The position numbers were made by a program, and so were the translations under genes. Below, one piece after another: positions 36,701 through 51,234 of a stretch of 64,000 nucleotides of DNA; position 1 is the stretch's first letter, and each line of letters starts with the position of its first letter. Source of the DNA: Colletotrichum lupini (lineage: Eukaryota > Ascomycota > Sordariomycetes > Glomerellales > Glomerellaceae); NCBI RefSeq assembly GCF_023278565.1, contig NC_064678.1:3348001-3412000 (forward strand), given 5' to 3'. The notes beneath the pieces are model-generated. The model saw nothing but the letters and a program-made list of their open reading frames with translations. It searched no databases and had not been told where the DNA came from.

Positions 36701-39700
36701 ATAGTAATTACTAATAAGGAGGCCTAGATTTATTAAATATATAAAAGTTTAATTTATAAGTAAGGTAATAAAAGAGGTAATACTATATTTATAAAAAGAA
36801 TAGATATTAGTTAAATAACTACTTTATAAAAGAGCGTATTAAATCGTATAAATAATATAAAAAGTCGAGGATAGTAAATAATAAAACTAGCCCTCGTTAA
36901 TTTAATTAATTCCTTATTATATATAAAAATAGATCTAGGGGTATAGAACTTAGTAATAGTAGTTAAAATAGCGGCTTAAAGTATATACTCCCTATAAGAG
37001 ATTCGGAAAATAAAAAAGATCTTACTCCCTATACTAACGAATTAAATTATAATAAAATCGATAATATTAACTACTCTTTTTTTGCCCCGTTAGCTTTTAA
37101 AAAATATACGAGGCTAAATAAATAGAGGGTAATAAAAGCTCTTAATAAATAGGCTTTTATTTATAAATAGTAAAAAAAGGTCCCTTAAATAACGAATATA
37201 AAAGAGGCCGAAAGGGTAAATTTAATAGGGCTAAAGCCTATTTTCTTAATAATTAAAAAGAAGACGCGGTTTTTTTTAATATTTAAAAAAAAAGAATATA
37301 GTACTAAGTAAATCTAGGGGTAGCTAGAGGGGTCCTTTTTATACTACTTAAATCCCTCGAATACTAAGCTCGTATAAGTATTTTATATAAGTAAAAAGTA
37401 CGGCCTAAACGATTTTTATAAGATTATCCTAAATACTAGGGTATTATAATAGTTAACTAGAAGAAAAGGGTAATTTTAAGCGTTATAAAAGATCGTATTA
37501 GTAACGCTTAATATATTAATAATAAGTATTATAAAGATTAGTTTCGGCCTAAGTAAAGAAATCGTCGCCCTAAGTATAATAAAAATAGAAACGCACTTCG
37601 GAATAATAACTTTTTATATTTTACTCATTAATACTCTATTTCTCTTATATTTAAAAGATATAAATCGACTAAGTATTATATTTAATAATATAAGGAAAAG
37701 AATTTCTAGTAATAAGTACTTCGAAATAGTTAAATAATAATAGGGGTATATATTTATAAAGCTTATTAATAATACGAAGTTAATTAATTACCTAACGGAA
37801 AGTAAGCTTAGAAAATTATATTAGAAATTCGGGTACCCGTTAATTACGAAGCTATATAACTTCTTAAAGTAATTAGGTAATAATAATATCGAAATAGGGG
37901 CGCTAGAGTAGTTAATAAAAGTATATTATTAATACTAAATAAATACGTAGAACCCACGTAAATTTAAGTTTAAATTACGTAATAAGCTTAATTTTAATCA
38001 AGAAATCGTCGTTAATATTTTCTATTTAAATAGTTAGCTAGTACTATATATAATCGATATAGTTATATCTTTCTAAGTAGGGTAATTCCTCCGGGATTTA
38101 TAAATAAAAATAGTATAAGTAGCCCTATAAAAAAGCTAGATCGATATATATTAGGGACCGCTAGATAATATTAGAACCGACGCTAGTATTAGCTTTAAGT
38201 TAGTAAAATTTAGGAATAATATAACGGCCTACGATATATAGCTAAAAGTCGTACTTATTAAAGCGTATTATAATATTAGAAAAGTAAAGAGGGTATATTA
38301 GTAATTAAAAAGGGCGTTTAGAATTATTAAAAAAGAAAATCCGGATTCTACTAATAACGAATATTTCTAAATAGTACTTAAATACTATAATAATACTATA
38401 GGGCCTAACGGATTTATATTAATACTATTAATATTTAGAGTATATTTAAAAACGACCTTAGCCTTGCTACTATTCCTAAGTATAAGCTAACGAGCCTAAG
38501 TAATTAAAAAAGTAATATAAGTACTATACGAGGTAAATATAAAAAGGTAAGTTAATAAAATAATTACTACGCGCAATAGGCCCGATATAGGGGATAATCT
38601 AAATATACTACTAAATTTAAATATACGAGTATAATATAAAATTATTTAATAATAGGCTAGGCTATATAAATTAATTTTTATTAATAAGCGCTCTTATATA
38701 GTTATAAAAGATCGTAACTAGCTATTTAAAATATTAATTACAGTAATTAAACCGTGCTATATAAATCCTAACGAAGTAATTTCTAATTTATAAAAAAGAA
38801 AAGAGCTAAAGGAAACTATATAACCCGTAATAAAGGTATAGGAAATTATCCTTAACGAAATTATCGTAGTAATATTAATAAATAACGAAGAAAAGGAAAT
38901 TACTAAAAGGGTATTAATATTACTAATAAGACGTTATAAAAGACTACGATAGTAAGCCCTAACGTAGTAATTTATTATTAATAACGAGGTAATTAATACC
39001 TTTTATATAATAAAAAAAAAAGCCGATTTCGAGCTAGTAGTTAAACTACGTAAAAAAGGCGTAATTATAATTATTAAAAAGCTATATAAGGGATTAGATC
39101 TTATTAAAATAAATACTCTTCGTAATCGAGGGGTCTATTAATTTATCCTATATAACTTAGAAAAATATATAAACTTCTATATATTTAAATTACGAATAGT
39201 TCGTAAGATTAAAAAGAAAGGAATACCCTAGCTATATAAGAAGTCTAAATACGTAATTTAGGAGTATAATAACGTTAAAAAAGTAACGCTATTTATATAA
39301 TCGCTTATTATATAGCGCTATAGCTAACGATTAATAATAGTACTAATAGTATTATTATAAAAAAAGGGATATGAGATTTAGAGCCGTAATATTACCTAGG
39401 CTTATACTTAATCGGCTATAGGGCTTATAAAAAAAATCCTAGCCTATTTACTAAAAAGAATAGCTAGTAAGTACTTAGAAAGTACGATTATTAAAATACT
39501 TAAGCTACTATATAGGCTCGTAAAATCGGGTACTTATTAATAAGCTACTTATTATAATTTTTATATTAATTAGTTATTAATAATTACTTTTACGTATAAC
39601 CCGTACTTACTAATTATAAAGTACGAAAATAACTAATTTAGGATCGTTAGAATATAAACCGACGATATATTAAGCCTATTTAATATTAACTTTATAAAAA

Positions 39701-40719
39701 AAGAGAATAAGGAGCTTTAAAAAGCGGGCTTCGTAATAAAACTAAAAGAGGTCTTTATAATAAATACCCCCCTAGTATTTAATAATAGGATTTTTATAAT
39801 TAAAAAAGAAACCGTCGTTTTTTAATAAAAAAGGTAAGGCGAAAAGATTAACCTCGTTAATCTAAACGTAATTAATATTAAAAAGTAGTATAAAACTAAG
39901 CTCGTATAAAGGGTATATATTATAAATATTTATTAACCCGAGGTAACTTTTAACTATATTAAAGTAATATAAGCTATAAATCTAACCGAACGAAACGTCG
40001 AGGTACTTAATAAGCGGCTTAAGTAGTAATAAACGAATTTCGATTAAGGTCTCGTTTACTACTTAATTAACTTTATAATTAATAAGCTCTACGTCTTCGT
40101 TAATAAGTTATTTATAAATAATAATAACCTTACTTTATAATTAAAGTATATTATTATCCTAGCTAACGAGAGTATAAATAAGAGCAAATTTATTATATAT
40201 AGTAATATAATTTACTACTCGTTAACTAAAAATAAGTAGGTAATGAGAAGTATATTAGTATTAGAGGTCTATAGTATAGTTAATAGCGTTAACCTCTCTT
40301 ATATAATTTTAATAATACTAAAAAAAATTATTAATTAAATTAGCGTTTTACTTATTCTAACGGTTATTTATACTAATTCTTATTTATTATATAAATACTT
40401 TATTAAATTAAGAACGACAAAAGAAAAGAGGCTTATAATTAATATTATAGCCCTTAAGTAATCGTATAAAAAGCACGAGATACTTAAAATCCGTTAAATT
40501 AATAATAAAAATAACCTTATAAATACTTTTATAAAAGTAGTACTAAATAAGGGATTAGAGTAATTCGTAAGTAGTAAAAAAGTTATTATATAAATAAAAA
40601 AATAAGTTATATAAAAAAAATAAAAAAAAGGGGAAAAAAAGACGACTTAGTAAACGGGCCCGAGGTCGAATTATACCTCTAACTATAATAATTAAATTAA
40701 TAAAAAAAAAGAAAGTTAA

Positions 40720-40921
40720 TATTAAATTAGAAGTCTAATTTAATTACGGTATATAGCTAACTACGTAAGGGCTAATTAGGGGCCCTATTTATAATTATCG
40801 TAACTAGCCTAACTTATAATTAGAACCTCCTTTTTATACTTACGTAAATATTTATATAGTTTAATTAATCTCTTTATTAACTACGGTTCGAACTAACTAC
40901 TCTATAATAAGGATATTAATA
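40720..40921 (+). repeat. 3' LTR of copy 2
   Basis: 202 bp, with the same 3-nt deletion as the 5' LTR of this copy. It follows an A9-GAAAG polypurine tract. Confidence 0.88.
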
Positions 40922-42274
40922 ATCTAATATAATACTTCGCGTCACCCCCGCTAGCCCTTGGCATCTAAGCACTACTCCTATAGCCTATACTCTTAAGAGA
41001 ACGTAGACATAACGGCATATCCACCTTGGCAGACAAGCTTATTCGACCTCTTTAGCTTGGCCGGCAATGCCGTTTTTCTTCCTTTTTTCCTTCCATGTCA
41101 GAAATCTCATCCGTGTTCTTACAAGGTGCAGCGATCACATCACATCATGACATTACTGAAGGCAATGAATAGGAGTCAATCCATCGCCGCGCATCTCCTT
41201 GTGCTGTACAGTTTGTACTCAAGCACGTCAAAACAGTTTCCTTCTTTCCCTTCTCAAGGGCCCACATTTTGGTCTTGACGTCTGTTTCATCTCTCACTTT
41301 TCGTCGGATCAGCCCGCTATTTTTACTCGAGGACAGTGCGCCGGCTCCCATCATGTTGGTCTATCCATACTGGTATTATGTCTACATACAACAGTATTGG
41401 TTGGCCCTAGCGGCCAGTCACGGGAATTTCGACGGATATGAGGGGGATACAAACCCGGACAAGGGGCGGAAAAACTGATCAGATCTTTTGCCTCATGAAC
41501 ACCTTCCTCTCCAGTTTTCCCCTTTCTCCCCGAAGGATGTGTGACATCCCGAGTGCCACAGCCGTGTCTCACATGAAGAACAAGAGTACAAACTGATGAA
41601 AAAAAAAAAGCGAATTTCGGACAATGAGCCATAGTAAAGCTTCATCAGTGGTTTTCGCCGCGATACTCTACTTAATTGTCTGGCCACTGAAATAGTTGGA
41701 AGGTGACGAGTATCGATCACGATTTACTGGACTGATATGAAATAAGGTAGACCAATTAAGTATGTGATATCCAAGTGGTTTCTCCTGTCAATCTGTAGCT
41801 CCTACAGGAAGAGGGTAGAAGTTGTACCTAGCTCATGGTCAGACCGAGGCATCCAGACAAGACTTCATCAAGCCGCCCTGTATATCGGATCTACTCATAG
41901 CGTGACTTTGATGTCATGAACTTTGGCTGGGTCCCATTATTTATGACACGTCAGTACCGGAGCACTTAACGGACGATGACTTCCCGCAATGCCCACCTTT
42001 GGGATGTTGCTTCTGATGGAACCGTTACTGGAACCTGCACTACCCTCGTGGCAACGAGGTATTACAGGAGGATTTGCCCCATCTAGACTTCATGTTTACG
42101 ATGTGTTTCGTTTCTTTCGGAGTCGCCCCTCATGCGGGCCATTTGTTGCACCTTATTTTACCAAAGTGAGAATTGACGTAACAACCAAGATATGGCCAAG
42201 AACATCCCCCCGACGGAGCAATCCGCCGGGGCCGTACCGTGTATTACGTATCAGGGAAAACTGGGTATAATGCG
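40922..42274. other. Unique island between RIP-affected blocks
   Basis: About 1.3 kb of normal base composition after the first few bases. No gene is supported: the frames are all under 95 codons and have no recognisable domain. It may be remnant single-copy DNA left between insertions. Confidence 0.5.
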
Positions 42275-43810
42275 CTCCATACCTAACTACTAACTAAAAT
42301 AGTAGTTAACTAACTCGACCATTATCTCCCTTTTATTAACAGTTCCTAACCTTCTGCCGCCCGCCTATAGGGTAAGCTTTACCTACTTTAATACGTATAA
42401 AACATCTTAATACTAGCCTATATAAGTAGCTAGGTTTAGTATAATCTCTTTTTTTTTATAAGTATTATTATTACTTAGGGGGTCTTATAAAAGCTATTTA
42501 AAACACCGGCTTATTACCCTAACCCTATATACCTCTAGCTTATTTATTATAACTATTATAATTAAATCGACGTTAATATATTAAATTTTAATATTTATAT
42601 TAGCCTAGCTATTTATAATATTTATAATATTACTTAGCTAAATTTCGTATTATTAAAAAGTATTTTATTACTTTTTAAGCGTACTTACGTTAGTTACGAT
42701 AGCTATAGCGTCGAGCTAGCTAAAAAGGGTACTTAGTTTAAGAGGGGTAGACTTATTAATAAGTATTTTTAAAATAGGTTCTTATTAAAATAGTATTTTA
42801 ACTAGCTAACCTCTTAACTAGTTATCTAAGTAATAGTTTATATATTAATAAGTTTATTTAATAGATTTATTTAGTAAATCTATTTAGTAGATTTATTTAG
42901 TTTAAATAGAAAGTAGCTTTAAGTAATATTAAAAATGATAAAGATAAAAAGAATTTTTACGAGCTTTAATAAGAAGAGTAGTAAATATTAGCTTATTTAG
43001 CCCTTTTTTTAAAAAAAAACCTTTACGTCGCTATTAAAGTTCAGAACCTTTACGGTTAAGGAAGGCTATTTCTAATTATTATAGCTAATTATTATAACTA
43101 ATTATTATAACCGACCTCTATTATTAACCTTTCTAATTAGCGCTACTATATAATAAAAAAAGTAGCTTATTTATCCCGAATTAAATAGTAGTTTTTATAT
43201 TAAAATTACTATATTATATTAAGCGCATACTTAAAATATATTATACGTATTATATAATTAAAAAGTATATTATATTATATAATTTCCTTTAAAAGCGTAA
43301 TCTTATTAAGGTCGATCTTTTATACTTATAAAGCTAGAAAAAAACCACTACATGGCTAAGAATATAAACGCAAATATTTTAGCTTCTTTCTATACAAATT
43401 CACTCCCTTCAGAGCTATGAAAAATATATATTAGCTAAAGAGATCGAATTAAGGTAATGCAAGGCTAGAAGCATTAAGAGCCGCATCTTTAGAATTGGTT
43501 CGATTTTCGTAAAAGATTAAAACCGAGCATGGTCTAGAGGCTAGGTACCTGCTGCGAGACAGAAGATTCGTCTAATTCCAGGCTAGTACTGAACGGGCTG
43601 CTGTCACTACGTTCTATGCTATAGAAGCTTAAGATCTTCTTCTCGTGGCATCGGTAGTGAATTCTCTTACTTACTAGACTGTCCTACTTCAGGGCTTTAA
43701 GATCTGCTTTTTAGTCGATAATTATTAAAAACACCCTCTCTTATACCTTATTATTATATAAAAGTCCAGCGGTAGCTAAGTAGCGTAAACACGTATATAT
43801 AAGTTATAAA
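42275..43810. repeat. Unclassified AT-rich, partly RIP-affected stretch
   Basis: The composition turns AT-rich near 42275 and CpA/TpG is scarce up to about 43340. After that, 43340-43700 contains more balanced sequence with TG and CA restored. It has no LTR and does not match the 7.4-kb family by eye. It may be an older degraded repeat, or single-copy DNA affected by RIP leaking from the neighbouring element. Confidence 0.5.
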
Positions 43811-44015
43811 TATTAGATTAGAAGTTTAATTTAACCGTAGTATATAGCCGACTGCGCAGGGGCTAATTAAGGGCCCTATTTATAATTATCGTAGCTAGCC
43901 TAACCTATAGTTAGAACCTCCTTTTTATACTTACTACGTAAATATTTATATAATTTAATTAATCTCTTTATTAACTATAGTTCGAACTAACTACTTTATA
44001 ATAAGGATACTAATA
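43811..44015 (+). repeat. 5' LTR of copy 3
   Basis: 205 bp, beginning TATTAGATTAG and ending GGATACTAATA. It lacks the 3-nt deletion of copy 2. Confidence 0.87.
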
Positions 44016-47000
44016 CTAATTAGTAGTTAAATTCTATTATTATAAATTAATAAGGTATCTCGCTACGTAAAAAAGATAACTTTTTAATACCGCACGGGAT
44101 AAGAGATTCGTACTAATTAACCTTATAAAAGTAAATAAAAAAGAAAGCGATTTTCGAATACCGTACGGAATTAAGTAATTATAGCTTTTTATTATTTACG
44201 AAAGGTCGACGTTTATTATGTTAAACTATATTAAGTAACGGAACTACTTAAGTAACTAGCCTTTTACTATTACCCTAAGTAGCTTTTTTACTAAATGACT
44301 TTTCTATAGCCGGCCTGTAATTAGAAATTAACTAGTTAAATTAGTAAAAGAAAATACTTATATAACGACTACTTACCTAATTAATTAGCGTAACGAACGA
44401 GCTTAATAATATAATATAAAAAAGAACTATATAATTAAAAAAGGGGATTTTTAAACGTAAATATTTTTATTTAGCAGTAAAAGTAACCCTATAGGAGTTA
44501 TTAAACTAAAAGATCTATAGTATATAAAAAAGTCTATTACTACGAGGATCTTATAAGTACGACCTTAAGCCCGCGATCTAAATAACCTCTTTATAACTCT
44601 CTTAATTACCCCCCGGGTATTACTTAAGAATATAATATAAGGGACGGTTTAATAAGAGAGGAGGGGATTTAGAGGTCTTAATAATATTAAGTTAAGAGTA
44701 TTATAGATCTTAAAAATTAATTTAAAAAGAAAGTAGCTATTTTAAAATAGTCCTACGACCTCTTATTAAAGTTATTATTAACTTAAAAAAGGGCTAAAAA
44801 AACGAGGATTTAAGGGGGAAAAAAAAGAATCTTTTAAAGGGCCGCTTAAAGGCTTTTTTTTATATTAACTCTCGGTACGAAATTATTAATTTCGAAAAGT
44901 TAACTAAATAATAAAAAGGATTATTAATAAGCGATAATTACTTAATTATAATTAAGCTACGAAAAAGACTACTTAAAAAATATAAAATAGGGTACTAAGA
45001 GGCTATAAAAAATAAAATCTCTAAAATATCTAACCTTATTATATATAAGTAATAAGTAAGTATTTTTAATAAGTCCTTAAAATATACGATTTTATAAGAA
45101 AGAGGGCTTAACTTCGTTAATTATATTTAATAACTTATATAGTTCTTAATAGCTTATATAGCTTTTTTACGAGCTACTCAGTATTTATTTTCGACTATTT
45201 TTATAAAATACTACCCTAAAAGAGGTAAGTTAAAAAAAGAAGCTATTTAAAAATTATAAAGAGCACGAGGCTTAAGAAGCTAGAAATATATAAAATAATG
45301 GAAATTAGTAACTAGTAAAGATCCTAAGACTAATTACTATATCTTCTTATAATAATATAAACGTTTACTACTATTATTATAAAAAGGAACTACTAAAACC
45401 TACCTTTTTATACTAAATAAAAAAGAGGATCTTAGTAAGTATAATAACTAGCGATCTAAAAAGGTAGTAATAATTATTAAAAATAATAAAAACGAGAGTA
45501 ATAACGAGATAGCGAGAGGAAGCGGGAATTTTTTAAACCTTAATAAATTCGTTAGGTAATAAAAGTACGGATTTATTATAACTAGCGCGCGGATTAAATA
45601 TATCCTTATTAAAATTAAATACATTAGTAATTATTAATATAGGTATAAGCTAGAGTACGACCCTTAGTAAGTTAGGGTAAAAAGAAAGAGGATAAAACCC
45701 GATCCTAAATAGAATCCTAATCCTTTATAAATAGGTAAATATTAACCCGGACTATTAGGGGACGTAAATATATAGAATCGCGGATTAGTCTAACAATAAG
45801 TAAATTAATATAGTATTAATCTTTTTAACTAAGGTTTATAAAAAAAAGGGGCTATAGGGGTAACCCCTATTTTATAAAATCGTAAACGACCTTAATTATT
45901 AACTAGATAAATAGTTCGCGAGCGTAAGCTTAAGAATTATAAAAGTAGTTAATAAATTTTTTTATAAGCGAGGGGTATTATTAGCATAATTATAATCGTA
46001 AGAGCTATATAAAATACTAATAGCGATAATTATAAAAAGGGAATTTGTATTATAGAACTAGGTATAGGTTAATAGAGCGTATAATTGCTTTAACGAATTT
46101 AAAAAAAGGGTAAATAACTTAAATTTCTTCTTTATAATTACTAACGGAAATCTATTATTATAAAAAAATATACTAAGGTAAAATATAGTATTAGAAATAT
46201 AATAATTAATAATTCTACTTATTTCGATTTATAACTTATTACTATTACTAATACGAAATTCGGTACCGATTAGCTAATAAAAAAGGAAGTAAACGACCTG
46301 AAATTATTAATAATATATAGCGACGTAGGGATTATATATAAAAACTAAAAATTTAGTAATAAATACGAGGTAATTTATAAACCTTAAAAAGATCTTCTTA
46401 AAAGAGAAATTATACTTTAGGGGGAAGTATAAGGTTTTATAAAAAACCCTAACGATGTTTTACGATTATTATAAAAAAGTCGGAATTAGGGAATATTAGT
46501 ACTATTTAGTAATTAATATCGTACTTATAAGTAAAGCCTTTAATTATTATTACGAAGTGGTACGTAATCTTAATTAAAACGACTTTTTTAATATAATTAA
46601 CGTAATCCGAAGCCGTTTCGAAACCTATAATAAGAACCTAGAGCTCTTATTTAAGCTATAAGCGATTTTTTTTATATTTATAGCTAAGATAATAGAGGGT
46701 AAATTACGAGTAAAGATCTTTAAAGAGCTTATTAATTAAATTAATAAGCTAGCAAAAACCTAGTTAAATAAGGGGATAAATAAGTAAAAAGTTAGATATC
46801 TTTATATTATAGTTTAGTATATATTAAAAATAAAAATAACCTTATATTAAGTACCCGAAGACTACGAAACGCTCTACTCGAAGCTAAAATTTAGCTTTAA
46901 TATTAAAACGAAAATACTATACTAAACTTACCTCTAAGTATATAACGGCCCTTATTAATAATATTAAGTCGATCGAACGTATAATAAAAAAAGAAAAGAG

Positions 47001-50000
47001 GCTAGATATAGTAATTACTAATAAGGAGGCCTAGATTCGTTAAATAAGTAAAGATTTAACTTACGGGTAGGGTAATAAAAAAAGTAATACTATATTTATA
47101 AAAAGGATAGATATTAGTTAAGTAATTATTTTAAAAAAGAGCGTACTAAATCGTATAAATAATATAAAAAGTCGAGGGTAGTAAATAATAAAACTAGCCC
47201 TCGTTAGTTTAATTAATTCTTTATTATATATAAAAGAAGATCTGGGAGTACGGAACTTAGTAATAGTAGCTAAAGTAGCGGTTTAAAATATATACCCCTA
47301 TAAGAGATTTAGAAAATAAGGAAGATCTTACCCCCTATACTAACGAATTAGATTATAATAAAATTAATAATATTAACTACTTTTTTTTTACCTTATTAGC
47401 CTTTAGAAAATATACGAAACTAAATAAATAGAGGGTAGTAAAAGCTCTTAATAAGTAAGCTTTTATTTACGGATAGTAAAAGAAAGTCCTTTAAATAATA
47501 AATATAGAAGCGGTTAAAAGGGTAAATCTAATAAAGCTAAAGCCTATTCTCTTAATAATTAAAAAGAAGACGCTATTTCTCTTAATATTTAAAAAAAAGG
47601 AACATAATACTAAGTATATTTAGGGGTAGCTAGAGGGGTCCTTTTTATATTACCTAGATCCCTCGAATATTAAGCTTATATAAGTATTCTATATAAGTAA
47701 AAAGTACGGCCTAGACGATTTTTATAAAATTATTTTAAATACTAAGGTATTATAATAGTTAACTAAAAAAAAAAGGGTAATTCTAAGCGCTATAGAAAAT
47801 CGTATTAATAATACTTAATACGTCGATAGTAAGTATTACGAGGATTAGTTTCGGCTTAGGTAAGGAAATCGTCGCCCTAAGTATAATAAAAGTAAAAACG
47901 CACTTCAAAACGATAACTTTTTATATTTTACTTATTAATACCCCATTTCTCTTATATTTAAAAAATATAAATCGACTTAGTATTATATTTAATAATACGA
48001 AGAATAGAATTTCTAATAATAAGTACTTCGAAATAGTTAAACGATAATAGGGGTATACGTTTATAAAGCTTATTAATAATACAAAGTTAATTAATTACTT
48101 AACGGAAAGTAAGTTTAAAAAACTATATTAAAAATTCGAGTACCCGTTAGTTACGAGGCTATATAACCTCTTAAAGTAATTAAGTAATAATAATATCGAA
48201 ATAGGGGCGCTAGAATAGTTAACGAAAGTATATTATTAATACTAAATAAATACGCAGAGCCTATGCAAATTTAAATTTAAATTACGTAATAAGCTTAACT
48301 TTAATTAGGAAATCGTCGTCGATATTTTTTATTTAAATAGTCGGCTAGTACTATATATAATCAACGTAGCTATATCTTTCTAAATAGGGTAATTCCTCTA
48401 GGATTTATAAGTAAAAATAGTATAAGTAGCCCTATAAAAAAGCTAGATCGATATATACTAAGGACCGCTAAATAGTATTAAAACCGACGCTAATACTAGC
48501 TTTAAGTTAATAGAATTTAAAGATAATATAACGGCTTATAATATATAGCTAAAAGTCGTACTTATTAAAGCGTATTATAATATTAAAAAAGTAAAGAGGG
48601 TATATTAGTAATTAAAAATAGCGTTTAGAATTATTAAAGAGGAAAATCTAGATTTTACTAATAACGAATGCCTCTAGATAGTATTTAAATATTATAACGA
48701 TACTATAGGGCCTAACGGACTTATACTAACGCTATTAGTATTTAGAGTATATTTAAGAACGACCTTAGCCTCGCTACCGTCGCTAGGTATAAGCTAACGA
48801 GCCTAAGTAATTAAAAAAGTAATACGGGTACTGCGCGAGGTAAGTATAAAAAAGTAAATTAATAAGGTAATTATTACGTACAATAGGCCCAATATAAGGG
48901 ATAATCTAAATATATTACTAAATTCGGATATATAAGTATAGCACGAAATTACTTAATAATAGGCTAGGCTATATAAGTTAATTTTTATTAACGAGCGCTT
49001 TTATATAGTTACGAGAGATCGTAACTAGCTATTTAAAATATTAATTATAATAATTAAACCGTACTATATAAATCCTAATAAAGTAATTTCTAACTTATAA
49101 AAAAAAGAAGAGCTAAGGGAAACTATATAACCCGTAGTAGAGGTATAAGAAATTATCCTTAACAAAATCGTCGTAATAATACTAATAAACGATAAGAAAG
49201 AAGAAATTACTAAAAGGGTATTAATACTACCGGCGAGACGTTATAAAAAACTACGATAGTAAGCCCTAACGTAGTAATTTATTACTAACGACGAGGTAAT
49301 TAATACTTTTTATATAATAAAAAAGAAAGCCGATTTCGAGCTAGCGGTTAAATTACGTAAAGAAGGCGTAATTATAACTATTAAAAAGCTATATAAAGAA
49401 TTAGATCTTATTAAAATAAACACTTTTTATAATCGAGGGGTCTATCGATTTATCTTATACAACTTAGAAAAACATATAAACCTCTGCATATTTAAATTAT
49501 AAATAGTTCGTAAGATTAAAAAGAAAGGAACACCCTAGCTATATAAGAAGTTTAAATACGTAATTTAGAAGTACGGCGATATTAAAAAAGTAACGCTACT
49601 TATATAATTACTTATTATATAGCGCTATAGCTAACGATTAATAATAGTATTAATAGTATTATTATAAAAAAAAAGGATACGAGATTTAGAGCCGTAATAT
49701 TACCTAGGCCTATACTTAATCAGCTATAGGGCTTATAAGGAAAATCCTAGCTTATTTACTAAAGGAAATAGCTAATAAGTACTTAGAAAGTATAATTATT
49801 AAAGTACTTAAGCTACTATATAAGCTCGCAGAATCGGGTACTTATTAATAAGCTACTTATTACGATTTTTATATTAATTAACTATTAATAATTACCTTTA
49901 TATATAACCCGTATTTACTAGTTACGGAGTATAAAAGTAACTAATTTAGGATTATTAGAATATAAACCGATAATATATTAGGCCTATTTAATATTAATTT

Positions 50001-51029
50001 TATAAAAAAGGAGAATAAGGAGCTTTAAAAAGCGGGCTTCGTAGCGAAGCTAAAAGAGGTCCTTATAATAAATACCCCTTTAATATTTAATAGCGGGATT
50101 TTTATAATTAAAAAGAAAACCGTCGTTTTTTAATAAAAGGGGTAGGGCGAGAAGATTAACCTCGTTAATCTAAACGTAATTAATATTAAAAAGTAGTATA
50201 AGGCTAAGCTCGTACGAAGGGTATATATTATAAATATTTATTAGCCCGAGGTAATATTTAACTATACTAAAGTAGTATAAATTATAAATCTAACCGAACG
50301 GGACGTCGAGGTACTTAATAAGCGGCTTAAGTAGTAATAAACGAATTTCGATTAAGGTCTCGTTTACTACTTAATTAACTTTATAATTAATAAGCTCTAT
50401 ATTTTCGTTAATAAGTTATTTATAAATAATAACGACCTTATTTCGTAATTAGGGTATATTATTATTTTAATTAACGAGAGTATAAGCGAGAGCGAATTTA
50501 TTATATATAATAATATAATTTATTACTTATTAACTAAAAATAAGTAAATAACGAGAAGTATATTAGCGTTAAAAGTTTATAATATAATTAACGGCGTTAA
50601 CCTCTTTTACGTAATTTTAATAACGCTAAAGAAGATTACCGATCGAATTAGCCTTTTACTTATTTTAATAGTTATTTATACCGATTCTTACTCGCTATAT
50701 AAATACCTTATTAAATTAAGAACGACGAAGGAAAAGAGGCTTATAATCGATATTATAGCCTTTAGGTAATTATATAAAAAGCGCAAAATACTTAAGATCC
50801 GTTAGATTAATAATAAAAATAACCTCGTAAACGCTTTTATAAAAGTAATATTAAATAAGGGATTAAAGTAATTTATAAGTAATAAAAAAGCTATTATATA
50901 AATAAAAGGATAGGTTATATAAAAAGAGTAAAAAAAAGGGAGAAAGAGAGATAACTTAGTAAACGGGCCCGAGGTCGAATTATACTTTTAACTATAATAA
51001 TTAAATTAATAAAAAAAAAAGAAAGTTAG

Positions 51030-51234
51030 TATTAAATTAGAAGTCTAATTTAACTACGGTATATAGCTAATTACGCAGGGGCTAATTAGGGGCCCTATTT
51101 ATAATTATCGTAGCTAGCCTAACTTATAGTTAGAACCTCCTTTTTATACTTACTACGTAAATATTTATATAGTTTAATTGATCTCTTCGTTAACTACGGT
51201 TCGAACTAACTACCCTATAATAGGGATACTAATA
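51030..51234 (+). repeat. 3' LTR of copy 3
   Basis: 205 bp, preceded by an A10-GAAAG polypurine tract. It ends GGATACTAATA directly before GTAAG. Confidence 0.87.

Larger units (their letters stand above)
33508..40921 (+). mobile_element. Full-length RIP-degraded LTR retrotransposon (copy 2)
   Basis: A 7.4-kb element bounded by 202-bp LTRs (33508-33709 and 40720-40921), with a polypurine tract before the 3' LTR. Both of its LTRs share a 3-nt deletion (TTACGTAAA instead of TTACTACGTAAA) absent from the other copies, as expected for LTRs made from one template. The flanking 5-mers are ATCTG (33503-33507) and ATCTA (40922-40926), a target duplication differing by one G-to-A change. Stops interrupt every frame, so gag/pol cannot be read and the superfamily is not assigned. 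Confidence 0.92.
43811..51234 (+). mobile_element. Full-length RIP-degraded LTR retrotransposon (copy 3)
   Basis: A second complete 7.4-kb copy in the same orientation as copy 2, with 205-bp LTRs at 43811-44015 and 51030-51234 and collinear internal sequence. Flanking 5-mers are ATAAA (43806-43810) and GTAAG (51235-51239); the two differences are both G-to-A, so they fit a target duplication altered by RIP on the left side. All frames are broken by many stops. Confidence 0.92.

Noticed and set aside
33710..40719. Attempt to read gag/pol proteins in the LTR elements
   Set aside because: RIP has introduced stops in every frame every few codons, so no protein or superfamily call can be supported by eye.
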